This document shows, in pieces, positions 52,351-61,180 of a stretch of DNA of 64,000 nt (positions are counted from its first letter, which is position 1; each line of letters opens with the position of its first letter). The position numbers were made by a program, and so were the translations under genes. The notes beneath the pieces were generated by a model that was given only the letters and a program-made list of their open reading frames with translations, searched no databases and was not told the DNA's origin. The DNA comes from Eutreptiella sp. 'Long Island Sound 2002' (lineage: Eukaryota > Euglenozoa > Euglenophyceae > Eutreptiales > Eutreptiaceae). The stretch covers positions 167,903,872-167,967,871 of the forward strand of contig OZ038380.1 in NCBI GenBank assembly GCA_964036045.1, in the 5' to 3' direction.

Positions 52351-53969
52351 CGCTGAGGCGGGCTGCAGCCGAACATCTCCTTCTTCATGCACCTGCAGAA
52401 AGGCGCCTATTGGCGTCGGACATGCTCTGTTTGTCTTGTCTGATGACCAACTGACGAGGATTTTTCACTCAGCCAACAACGCTTTGTGCTGTGCATCGCA
52501 ATTTGTGTGTGTGTGTGTGTGTGTGTATGTGTGTGTGTGTGTGTGTTTGGAGGACAACATACCGGTCAAGGTGTGTTACAGGTGTGCTGCGTACTGCTGC
52601 ATAGTACTGCTTGTACCTCTGTGCTGCGTGTACTGAGCGACTGGACCCTTAGTGCAGCGGCTTACCCCTCCAAGAAGTTAGTGATGACACTTAGTTAGCG
52701 GTCACACTGATGTGCCAACAGCAGTACACACACTCTTGTAGTGTGAGACGTCACACCAAGGTGCTCGCTGATGGAGAGGGATGACTTGGTTGAACCCAGG
52801 TTGCAGTGGGCCCGGAGCACCAGTTGCTAGTTGTGTACGGTGTCAGTTTTGCCTCCTGTGAGGTAACGCATGCACGTGTTGGTCAGAGTTGGGCTGTACC
52901 CTGGTTTGTCTGTGCATTGCCTGCTGTTGACTGCATTCCCTGTAGTCTAGAGAGCATCTGTTCTGGAGTGAGAGAAATTCTCTTTTGCTTTTCTGTTTTG
53001 GTCGAACGGAGTGCGTGTGCAAGCTGGGGGAGCTGTTCGTGCTGTGGTAGTGACAGACGGTCATGATACACGATGCATTCAAATTTCCGACCTTCACCAA
53101 CCCTGTGCACCTGCTGGGGCCCCTGTACCGCACAGAAAGGTGCCTATTGGCGTTGAACATGCCTCTTGTTTGGCGATCCAACTGACGAGGATTCTGACGT
53201 TCGGAGCAGACCCGTGGGTATAGCCGTACACAAGCATCGACCGTGGCTGTACATATGCGTGCGGAGTAGCCAACGGTAGCCGCATGCAGCCATACACAGC
53301 TTTCCAGCAGTTCTCTTTTGTTGACCGGTTCCCCTTAGGTGCCGGCTGCGTCCGATGAAGGTGTCTATTGGTAGGGCACTGGAGGGGTGGGTATTGACTG
53401 GGGGGTCCTTTTTCATAGTAGTGCCCCCAAACACAATTACCACCAGCACGAATATGACCCCAGTGTACGTAAGGCTGTGACCACTGCGTTACCATACCAA
53501 GCCTAGCCTAGCCATACACAGCCGTGCGCCAGCATTGAGCAGAGCCGTACGCAGCCGTACGCCACGAGAAGCCCTATATGTAGCTGTATGCAGCCGTGCG
53601 CATAGAGCTGTAGCCACGGGTCTGATCCGGAGCCTGCGTTGTGCTCGTTTGTGTGTGTGTGTGTGTGTGTTCGTGTGTTATATTTATTCCCCCTGCACAC
53701 ACCTCCATGTCCAGACGGTGGACCCCACAGTGTGACGAGACAGGCATTGGTGCTGCCCGCCTCACCATTCACCTACAGTGGCAGGCCGAACGATCATAGA
53801 ACAATGGGAGACGCCTGGCCATGGCATCAATCCCGTGGCCTGCCGACCTGAACCTCAGTGAAGGGGTCAACCCTGGTGTAGCTGGGTGTACAGTCCACCA
53901 GACCCAAGAGACCTGCAGGTTACAAACCAACACAGGTCACCCAAAACCCCCGCTTACCCACGCACTCAA

Positions 53970-54019
53970 GGGGGGTGTACCGTGCGCTGTGCGAAAAGTA
54001 GGCCATTCTCCACCACCGG
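53970..54019 (+). repeat. truncated copy 3 of the 290-bp repeat
   Basis: GGGGGTGTACCGTGCGCTGT, GCGAAAAGTAGGCCATTCTC and CACCACCGG match the first 50 bp of the repeat at 9398 and 23530, then diverge exactly where those copies have the intron-like donor region. Confidence 0.65.
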
Positions 54020-54221
54020 TATGCAGTTTTTTGGGTGTAGGATTGCCGCAGGGTACTATTGCCATTGTGTATCCTTGTAGCATCAACCCTCCCCCTTCTT
54101 GCGTGTATGTACCTTTGCAAACGGGCACCCTGAGGCCGGTATATGGTGATACATTCTCAGGGTGTCTGCCGCGGGGCATCATCTTTTGCTCTCATTTCTC
54201 AGACCCTCTATTGCATTCACC

Positions 54222-54262
54222 ATGGACTTTAATGTTGGAGATAGGGTGTTCTACACTCGCTC
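54222..54262 (+). pseudogene. fragment of the SH3/Tudor-like ORF family
   Basis: ATGGACTTTAATGTTGGAGA and TAGGGTGTTCTACACTCGCT encode MDFNVGDRVFYTRS, matching the start of the ORF at 20953 (MDLSLGDRVFYTRS). Beyond this point the sequence changes to unrelated CCCCAAGG-type DNA, so the ORF is broken after 14 codons. Confidence 0.6.
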
Positions 54263-54427
54263 ATGGCCCCCAAGGGGTTACCCCGCCCCCCCCCCCCCCG
54301 GCCCCGCGTGATCCGCCTGCCCCATGTGCTCCGCTTGCCCCACGTGATCCGCCTGCCCTGCGTGATCCGCCTCCTTTTCTGACCCGCTCGGCATTGTACT
54401 GGCAACGCATTCCCTTTGCCTCCGCAG

Positions 54428-54609
54428 CCGCCGAAAAGACCAAACGGCAGGAAGCGGCCCGAATCGCGGAGGGCAGGGTCTTCATCACCACGTTTGCGGC
54501 GCCCACCGGACATGGGCCGCGCCCGGCGCCGGAGGCCCCGCATCGGGAGCGCGGCGGCGGCACGGCGGCGGACCCGAAGCAGCGGTGGCGGCAGGAAGAC
54601 GACAAGGAG
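54428..54609 (+). CDS. SWAP-like splicing factor, exon 7
   Basis: The acceptor CCTCCGCAG|CC completes an Ala codon; the donor GAG|GTGCGT is phase 0. It encodes residues 372-432: AAEKTKRQEAARIAEGR, VFITTFAAPTGHG, then Pro/Arg/Gly-rich sequence ending DPKQRWRQEDDKE. It is a basic, likely disordered region after SURP2. No named domain. Confidence 0.6.
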
Positions 54610-54972
54610 GTGCGTCGGGGCCCCAGACGAGGGGTGGGCGTGGGCGATGTCGACGCGGACGCGGGCACAAGCGGGTGAGGCATGGGGGTCTGCCGTGCAC
54701 TGCTCAGCTTCTGAGTACCGGCCGGGGGTGGGGGGGGGGTTTTAGGCGCAATTTGGAAGAGCCACATTTGGCACAACAACAGTGTGCCCTTCATGAGATG
54801 AATGGTTTGGTAATAATGAAAAATAAGAATATAATAATCAAAAAATAGAAAAAATATAAACAAAAATAATTTAATCGATTGATTGACTAAATTGTGCCGT
54901 GGTATTGTGAGGGCCGTAGCCATAGGTCTGGGCGTCCGTGTTGGCGCGTTCTGTTGCACCGTTTCGCCGCAG
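54610..54972 (+). other. intron 7 of the SWAP-like gene
   Basis: A 363-bp intron with a strikingly AT-rich core (54797-54895: AATAATGAAAAATAAG...TTTAATCGATTGATTG) in an otherwise GC-rich gene. It ends CCGTTTCGCCGCAG. Confidence 0.65.
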
Positions 54973-55011
54973 GAGGAGGACGACGACGACAGTCTCGATG
55001 AAAGCGACGAG
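54973..55011 (+). CDS. SWAP-like splicing factor, exon 8 (13-codon acidic micro-exon)
   Basis: A 39-nt exon between GCCGCAG| and |GTACGT, phase 0. It encodes EEDDDDSLDESDE. SFSWAP proteins carry an acidic Asp/Glu/Ser patch at a similar place after SURP2. The strong donor and acceptor support it despite its size. Confidence 0.5.
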
Positions 55012-55632
55012 GTACGTGCCGCGCCGTCTGCGCACGTGCGTTCACTGGGCCATCGGGCCATCTTCCTCGGCCCTGGTCCCGCCACGCCACGCCCCCTCGG
55101 GGGGTCCGTCGCCCGCTTCCGCCGGTGGTGGGCCCTCTGCCTCTGTCTACCGCGTACTACTCATGAGAGAACTACGTCCTCTGGAAAAATGGGGGAAATG
55201 GGGGGAAGAAGGGGGTGAATGGGGGGAAATGGGGGGGGAAATGGGGGGCATAGGGAAGCAGTGGGCACAGCACACGGGATGTGGGTTGTGGCGGGTTGTG
55301 GCGGGATGCGGTTGAGGAAAATGGGACAAAAATCGAGAAGAATGGGAGAAAAATGGGAGAACACAAATGGGACGACGTACCCATTTTTCAGTCCCATTTT
55401 CCCCCATTTTCCCGGAGATCAAAGATCTCCCCCACAGTTCCCTCTGTAAAACTCGGCTCACCGCACGCACCGGTGGAAAAATGGGGATCTTTGCCACCCA
55501 CCGACCCTCACCGCCACGGCGGCCCGTGCGGAGGCTTGGGAAGGGGTGCGCCGTCTGTGTGGTGCTGTTCTGGAACGGGTCTTGCCGGTGGGACGCTGCT
55601 GCGCGCGTGACGGTGCCTCGGGTGTTCCGCAG
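55012..55632 (+). other. intron 8 of the SWAP-like gene
   Basis: A 621-bp intron containing a G-rich (AAATGGGG)n stretch (55187-55250) and a C-rich complement (55378-55412) that could pair with it. It ends CGGGTGTTCCGCAG. Confidence 0.55.
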
Positions 55633-55671
55633 GCCACGGCCGCCCCCAGTGACACACGTTCGGGGGCGGCG
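55633..55671 (+). CDS. SWAP-like splicing factor, possible exon 9
   Basis: A 39-nt segment between TTCCGCAG| and |GTGGGG, phase 0, encoding ATAAPSDTRSGAA. It fits the reading frame on both sides, but the donor is weak and the peptide uninformative. The transcript could skip it without changing frame. Confidence 0.3.
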
Positions 55672-56820
55672 GTGGGGGTGATGCCCTCGGACAAGCCTCA
55701 CCACCCACGACCCCCCCCCCCCCCCGATCAGGGCCTCGTGGCTCGGCCCCGCCCTCCCGGCGTGGCACCGTGACCGCCGCAGCCGTCGTGGCAGCAGAGC
55801 GCTGAGAGCTAAGAGTGACGACGGGCACAGGGGTACGGGAGGGGCTGGTTCGTGTGGCACAAAAGTGTGAACAGCAGGTGACGTGGGCGGGGGCGGGGAC
55901 ATGGCACGCGATGCATCCCTTTCCTGACCTCCACCGCACAGACCGGCACATGGGGCGTAGCAGTACACGCCGCCACTCTCCACTGCCCCTTTACCCCCCC
56001 CCCCCATCCCCCTGCCCACGCCTGGCGGACGGCTCTTTTGAACACGGTCGGCCTGCCGGGGGCTCCGCCCGCACTGTGCGGGAAAAAAGAGGGAGATTTG
56101 TCCAAAACCGGTTTCTGTCGGGTGTGCCGCTCGGCATCTGCAAACACAGTGCCTGAGTCATGATAACAGGAATGGTAATAGCAATAGTAACAGCGATAGT
56201 AATGGTCATAGTATTTGTAATAGTCATGGTAACAGTGATAGTACGAGTGCTGGTAATGGTATTTGTAATAGCAATGCATCTGGCGCAGGGTCCCTTGCAA
56301 CAAACGGCCGTTTGCGGTGCGGATGCCGGGATTCGCCTGCCAGACTCCTGGAGTCAGGTGGCGGTGAGCGCGGGTGCCTGCCTCCCGCATGCCCACCCAC
56401 CCGCCGATCCCCCTCCGCAGGTAGCCCCCGTGGCAGGGGGAGGAGCCCAGCCCCCCCCCCCTCACCCCCCGGCAACGGTCAGCCGTGGCCTGGCCCTGCG
56501 GTTCGGCCGGTCCACCCGTCATTTGGTGTGGGGGTCGGGGGGTTGACCGGGCGTTGGAGGTCCGCCGAGTCGGGGGGTCACCGCCCCATGTCTTTGATGG
56601 CAGGGCCTTGGGTGTGACAACGCCCCCGCGGGTCTGGGGCCACCCACGGGGGCCGGGGCTGGTGTCCATGGGATCGATGGCAAGGGACGCGTTGAAGGGA
56701 CCGCCTGCCGCCGATCCCCCGCCGCCGCGGCGGGTCCCTCGCTGCACGTCCTGTGCCCCGGTGCCCCGGCCTCTGTGCGCCCGTCCGCTCCCGCACCGCC
56801 CCCGGCCCCTTGTTTGTCAG
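55672..56820 (+). other. intron 9 of the SWAP-like gene
   Basis: A 1.15-kb intron with an AATAGT/AATGGT minisatellite (56158-56275) and C/G-run DNA. It ends CCCCTTGTTTGTCAG. Confidence 0.55.
56158..56275 (+). repeat. AATAGT/AATGGT minisatellite
   Basis: About 118 bp of degenerate 6-bp units (AATGGT, AATAGC, AATAGT, AACAGT), in intron 9. AT-rich compared with the flanks. Confidence 0.85.
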
Positions 56821-56892
56821 GCATCCCCCGCCGATGACCAGCGTGACATGGAGGTGGACCAGGAGGCCTCACCCCCGTCCCTCCAACAGCAG
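56821..56892 (+). CDS. SWAP-like splicing factor, exon 10
   Basis: A 72-nt exon between TTTGTCAG| and |GTGTGC, phase 0. It encodes ASPADDQRDMEVDQEA then SPPSLQQQ. An acidic, disordered tail segment; it is in phase with its neighbours and has a good pyrimidine tract. Confidence 0.5.
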
Positions 56893-57888
56893 GTGTGCGG
56901 GGGGGTGCAGTGGTACAAGGGTCATGCGTGACTCCTGTGTCCGGGTTGGGCTGCACCTCGCGGAAGTACCTTCAGGCGATGGTTCGGAGAGATCCAGTTT
57001 TGGCTCTTGACCAACAAACAAAAAAAAATTTGTCACGGAGGCAAATTCGAAGGCGACATTCGGTACCGCACGCGATGCAGCCCATCCTCGCCTCACACGG
57101 CGGGAGGAGGGGGGGGGGGCTTGAGTCGTGTGTCCGCCATTCGGGAGGGTAGGTTTTGCCCCGTGGCATGCGAATGAGCCCTCATTGAACTCGGTTGGGG
57201 GGTCCTTCTCTTGTCACGGCGGAAGGCCCCCATGGCAGTGTCACTGAAGAGCTTTTTGTTCGGACTTTGGTGCTCTGCGGCCCTGTGCCTTTGCCGGGTA
57301 CAACGCCTGCATTCCACAGCGGGAGGGGGGGGGGGGGGCTGCAGGCCGCACCGCCCTTTTGGCTGGTGGGCGGGAGGGGGGGGCACTGGCGCATCGGCCT
57401 CAGCACCGCCGCACAGCGCTGTGCACTGGGCTCGTGACCCGGCGGGTCGCGGTGTGTGCGCCGTCACGAAAGCCCGGGCCCAAAGCGGGCGGTTGTGCTG
57501 GTCTGCGGAGGTGTGAGCCCCGGCGTTGAGTGACGCCGTGGGGTCTCGCGAATACCGGGGGACGACGAAGAGAGTGGACCGCCCGCGAGGGGGCGTCCGT
57601 TTGGGATGTGGGGGCCCGTCCGCGCGTCTCCTGGCGGCCGCTGGCGGCGGTTTGGAGTGCGTTTGCGGGTCTTCGCCGTGTGTCTGTCGGACGGTGTCGC
57701 CAGAACGAGTGCCGGCGCCCAAGAGCATCTCGGACGGGCGCAGTGCCCCTTCTTGGCATCGCCCGGACGTGTGGCAGCCCCAGTTCCATGATCATCGATC
57801 GGTACGTGGGTGAACGCCCTGGATCGGGATCCACCGGCCTTGGTCCCACGGGCCGGAACGCTGTGTACCACCCGCCCCCACTGTCCCC

Positions 57889-58003
57889 CGCGAGTGGCCT
57901 TTGCTAGGAGCTGAGGGGTAGGGGCTAAGGGGTCGAGGTGTGCATCATGGCATGCCATGGCCGCGAGTGGCCTTTGCTAGGGGCTGAGGGGTAGGGGCTA
58001 GGC
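57889..58003 (+). repeat. direct duplication, ~45-bp units
   Basis: CGCGAGTGGCCTTTGCTAGG followed by GCTGAGGGGTAGGGGCTA occurs at 57889-57937 and again at 57960-58003, separated by a short unique segment. Confidence 0.8.
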
Positions 58004-58736
58004 GATGGCGCGTGGTGCAGATCGGGGCAGTGCCACCTCTGCCGGCATCCTCAACGACCAGTACAAGTTCGTCAGGTCGATGGTGGTTCCAAGCACAGGG
58101 CCTTGGCCCCTCATTTCTTGTTGACAAAATCTCCGCCACCGTCGGGAGCGGGGACCTGCGTGGTTTGATCGTGCCATTCCTCGATCCGGTTGCTGGATGG
58201 TACGAGGTCCGAGCAAAGGGCTCGGCGGTGGTGGCCGGCCGCAGGTCCCACGAGTGAGTGGGGGGTGTTGGCTTCCCAATGTTTGGGGTCCGACGCTGTT
58301 CAAACCCTAGAATTGGCACGAGCCTTTGAGCGGGTCTTGGGGTGTGGCACGTCCGAGCGGAGCGCCGCGCGCGTGCCAACCACCGCCACCGGGCAAAGGC
58401 ACCCCCTCTTCCGCTGTTGGCACACCATTTGACTGCATCCGCAGCGCTGGGGGCTGCGTGTTGGATCCAAAGTGGCCGGCGTAGGGCCCCGACGGGGGGG
58501 GGGGGGGCATGGCGTCTTCGGACTCGACCGGTGTGGATCGCCCTTCAAGGCCCCGTATATGCGTCCGTCAGCCTCAGGGGGATGACTCATGACACGCTGC
58601 AATGCCGGAAGGCCTCCGAGCCGCGCACACCCTTCAACGGCCTCGTGTCAACCGCTGTGCCATGGGGACCTCCCGGGATGGGAAGAGCGGCGGTTGGAGG
58701 CGAGGAGCACCACGCTTGCGCAACCCGCACACATTC

Positions 58737-59278
58737 CACCTGTGCGCTCACACGTTACACGCACACGCGCGCGTGCGCTCACACGTTACACGCACACGCG
58801 CGCGTGCGCTCACACGTTACACGCGCACACGCGCGTGCGCACACACATTACACGCACACGCACGCGTGCGCTCACACGTTACACGCACACGGGCGCGTGC
58901 GCTCACACATTACACGCACACGCGCGCGTGCGCTCACACATTACACACACATGCGCGCGTGCGCTCACACATTCCACGCACACGCGCGCGTGCGCTCACA
59001 CGTTACACGCACACGGGCGCGTGCGCTCACACATTACACGCACACGGGCGCGCGCACACACACACATTACACGCACACACGCGCGTGCGCTCACACGTTA
59101 CACGCACACGGGCGCGCGCACACACACACGTTACACGCACACGGGCGCGCGCGCTCACACGTTACACGCACACGGGCGCGCGCACACACACACATTACAC
59201 GCACACGCGCGCGTGCGCTCACACGTTACACGCACACGCGCGCGTGCGCTCACACGTTACACGCACACGGGCGCGCGC
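58737..59278 (+). repeat. 31-bp minisatellite, ~17 copies
   Basis: The unit reads GTGCGCTCACACGTTACACG followed by CACACGCGCGC. Some units replace CTCACA with ACACACACA or CGCGCGT with GGGCGCG. It is almost wholly alternating purine-pyrimidine and so prone to Z-DNA. It lies in intron 10 directly upstream of exon 11. Long frames through it encode only Thr-His/Arg-Ala strings. Confidence 0.95.
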
Positions 59279-59311
59279 CCTCGTGGCCAAGCGAATCTCC
59301 ACCGCTGACAG

Positions 59312-59761
59312 CCCAGCCTCGAGACGGAAACGGATCAGCACGATGTCCTGGACATGATCGAGGAGGACGTGGACAAGGAGCAGATCCGCGACCTGCGGCA
59401 GCGGTTGGAGCTGCTGGAGACGCAGAAGAAGAAGGACGAGGCGGAGTTCCGCGCGAAGCTGCTGCAGCGGAAGAAGGCGCCGCTGGGCCTCAGCGACAAG
59501 TTGGCGCTGATCTATGCCCAGGCCAAAGAGACGGGGCGCGGCGGTGCGGAGGACTCGGAGCACGAGTCGGGCGATGAGATTCACGTGTGCCGTGCCCCCG
59601 GGGACCGCGAGGGAAGGTCGAGGGGCGGCCGGTCGCCCGCACCCGCCGCCCAAGGCCCGCCACGGCCTCTGCCCGGGACGCGACAGTGCGCCGGCCGGTC
59701 AGCGTCGGCGGTCGGTCGCAGTGCACGCGGCGTCCGCGGACCGTCCACCGCCGTCGGTTAA
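59312..59761 (+). CDS. SWAP-like splicing factor, exon 11 (probable last exon)
   Basis: The exon starts after GCTGACAG in phase 0; an in-frame TGA at 59306 marks the upstream limit. It encodes LETETDQHDVLDMIEEDV, a Lys/Arg/Glu coiled-coil-like helix (DKEQIRDLRQRLELLETQ, KKDEAEF, LLQRKKAPLG), LIYAQAKETG and an acidic EDSEHESGDE. The frame continues through an Arg/Ser/Gly-rich tail (EGRSRGGRSP) to TAA/TAG-type stop at 59759-59761. A donor-like CAC|GTGTGC at 59584 offers an alternative end with later exons beyond. The basic helix resembles the post-SURP region of SFSWAP proteins. End uncertain. Confidence 0.55.
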   Translation, partial: PSLETETDQHDVLDMIEEDVDKEQIRDLRQRLELLETQKKKDEAEFRAKLLQRKKAPLGLSDKLALIYAQAKETGRGGAEDSEHESGDEIHVCRAPGDREGRSRGGRSPAPAAQGPPRPLPGTRQCAGRSASAVGRSARGVRGPSTAVG

Positions 59762-61180
59762 GCCCCAACCGCCGCAGTGCCGGGGCCGCCACCCAAAGCG
59801 TCGCATTGTCTCACTGGAAACAGAAAAAGGGACCATCTCTTTGTCCCCCCCCCACCCCCGCAGCGACCCCCACGGATGTACCGCCAATCGTCCACTCCCC
59901 CGCCACGCACTCAGACCCTTGGGAAGAAGGAACCACCCCCCAACCCCTACCCCTCGGTGGCACAGCACGGCCCAGTCCGGGCTGGACCCAACTGGCATTT
60001 GAGTCCCTGTGTAATGCCGCGAACCCCCCCCCCCCCCTGTGTGCAAATTTCTGTGATCCGGTCCCCCTGCGCTCAAAGTTTTGGCCGCGTGCGTGCCCTG
60101 CGCTTTGCACATTGGTGGTCTCAATAGAGCATGGAAGGGTGTTGCCAGCATGGGATTATTATTAAGTTGCAAGTGATCTCCTTCATCATTATTCATTTAT
60201 CATTATTATCATCACCACAAGGGTGCCCGGCAATCCATGGCTATCAAACATAGCACGAGAGGGTACGAGGGGTTTCGACGGGACGAACACCAATTGGGAC
60301 GAATGGAACTGCTGCACGACCAAACGCCTGCAATCCCCTAAGAACCCCCTAAGAACATGGAAGTGTTCCGACGCGACTCGTACCCTAACGGCAGGAGGCA
60401 TCGTGACCGCCTCGCCGCACCGATCCCTCCATTTCCCAAGACGGAGGGACACCACAACATCCGATGCCTGAGCCCCCCCCATTTCACTGACCTCTCGTTT
60501 CTCAAGCCGAGTGCCCCCTCTCTAAAGGCGGGCCCTGCCCGTAGCCGTCGAGTGGGGCGGCGCATGCCATGGCCCCCAGGGCGTGAGGCGGCCAGGGGCT
60601 GCGGATCCCGGGCGCAAGCCCCCACCCCCTCACACCCCCACCGCAAACCCGGGCCCTACGCAGCGGCCCTCCCCCCGTCGCAGGGGGACCGGGGGTCCGG
60701 GTGTGACGGACGGGGGTGGGGGGGTGGACGACCGATGAGCGGCGGGGGGGGGGGGGGGGGGGGGGGCGAGGCGCCCTCGGGGGGGGGGGGGGGGGCGAGA
60801 CGATGGCCTGGCAGGGCCTGGCCCGGGGGTGTTTGTGGGGCCGGCCTTCCGCGGGAGGGGGGGGGGGGGTAGTTCGTGGGGGACCATTTCCAAAGGGGGA
60901 GACGTGTGTGTTGAGCGCCCCGTGTGCCCGGGTCCCACCCACGTGCCATGCGACATTGTTTTCCACGATTTAAGGCGGTCTAAAGTAGGCCCCTCCGCTG
61001 TGCTCTGCGTGCCGCATGTCGATCAGGGCTCTTCTTAACAAGTCGGCACAGCCGGGGGGGGAGGAGGTCCCACACCACCACCCCTCCCCCTGGACCTCCC
61101 CCCCTTTTTTGAAAAGATTGGGCCAAATATTGTTTGGAGCTTTTTGCCGATCAAAAACTTTCTCTGGCGCCTTCGGCGCC
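59762..61180. other. non-coding stretch before the satellite
   Basis: GC-rich DNA with C/G runs (60740-60800 is almost pure G) and one short AT-rich patch (60155-60215). No gene supported. The final 140 bp (61040-61180) belongs to a dispersed GGCGCCTTCGGCGCC-type element also seen near 17690, 43135, 44090 and 46340, and the satellite starts at its edge. Confidence 0.5.

Larger units (their letters stand above)
50869..54427 (+). other. intron 6 of the SWAP-like gene
   Basis: This 3.6-kb intron contains a perfect 11-bp-stem hairpin (51727-51751), (TG)n arrays (52266-52349, 52505-52549, 53648-53672), a truncated copy of the 290-bp repeat (53970-54019) and a fragment of the Tudor-like ORF family (54222-54262). 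It ends TTTGCCTCCGCAG. An ORF at 51572-52096 has some non-repetitive sequence but no recognised motif. Confidence 0.55.
56893..59311 (+). other. intron 10 of the SWAP-like gene
   Basis: A 2.4-kb intron with a local direct duplication (57889-57937 and 57960-58003) and the 31-bp minisatellite (58737-59278), which ends about 34 bp before the acceptor ACCGCTGACAG. The acceptor therefore has no ordinary pyrimidine tract. Confidence 0.55.

Noticed and set aside
58342-59577. 411-codon ORF across the 31-bp minisatellite
   Set aside because: Most of it is THTRACAHT-type repeat translation. Only the last exon part, in a different frame (LETETDQHDV...), is protein-like.
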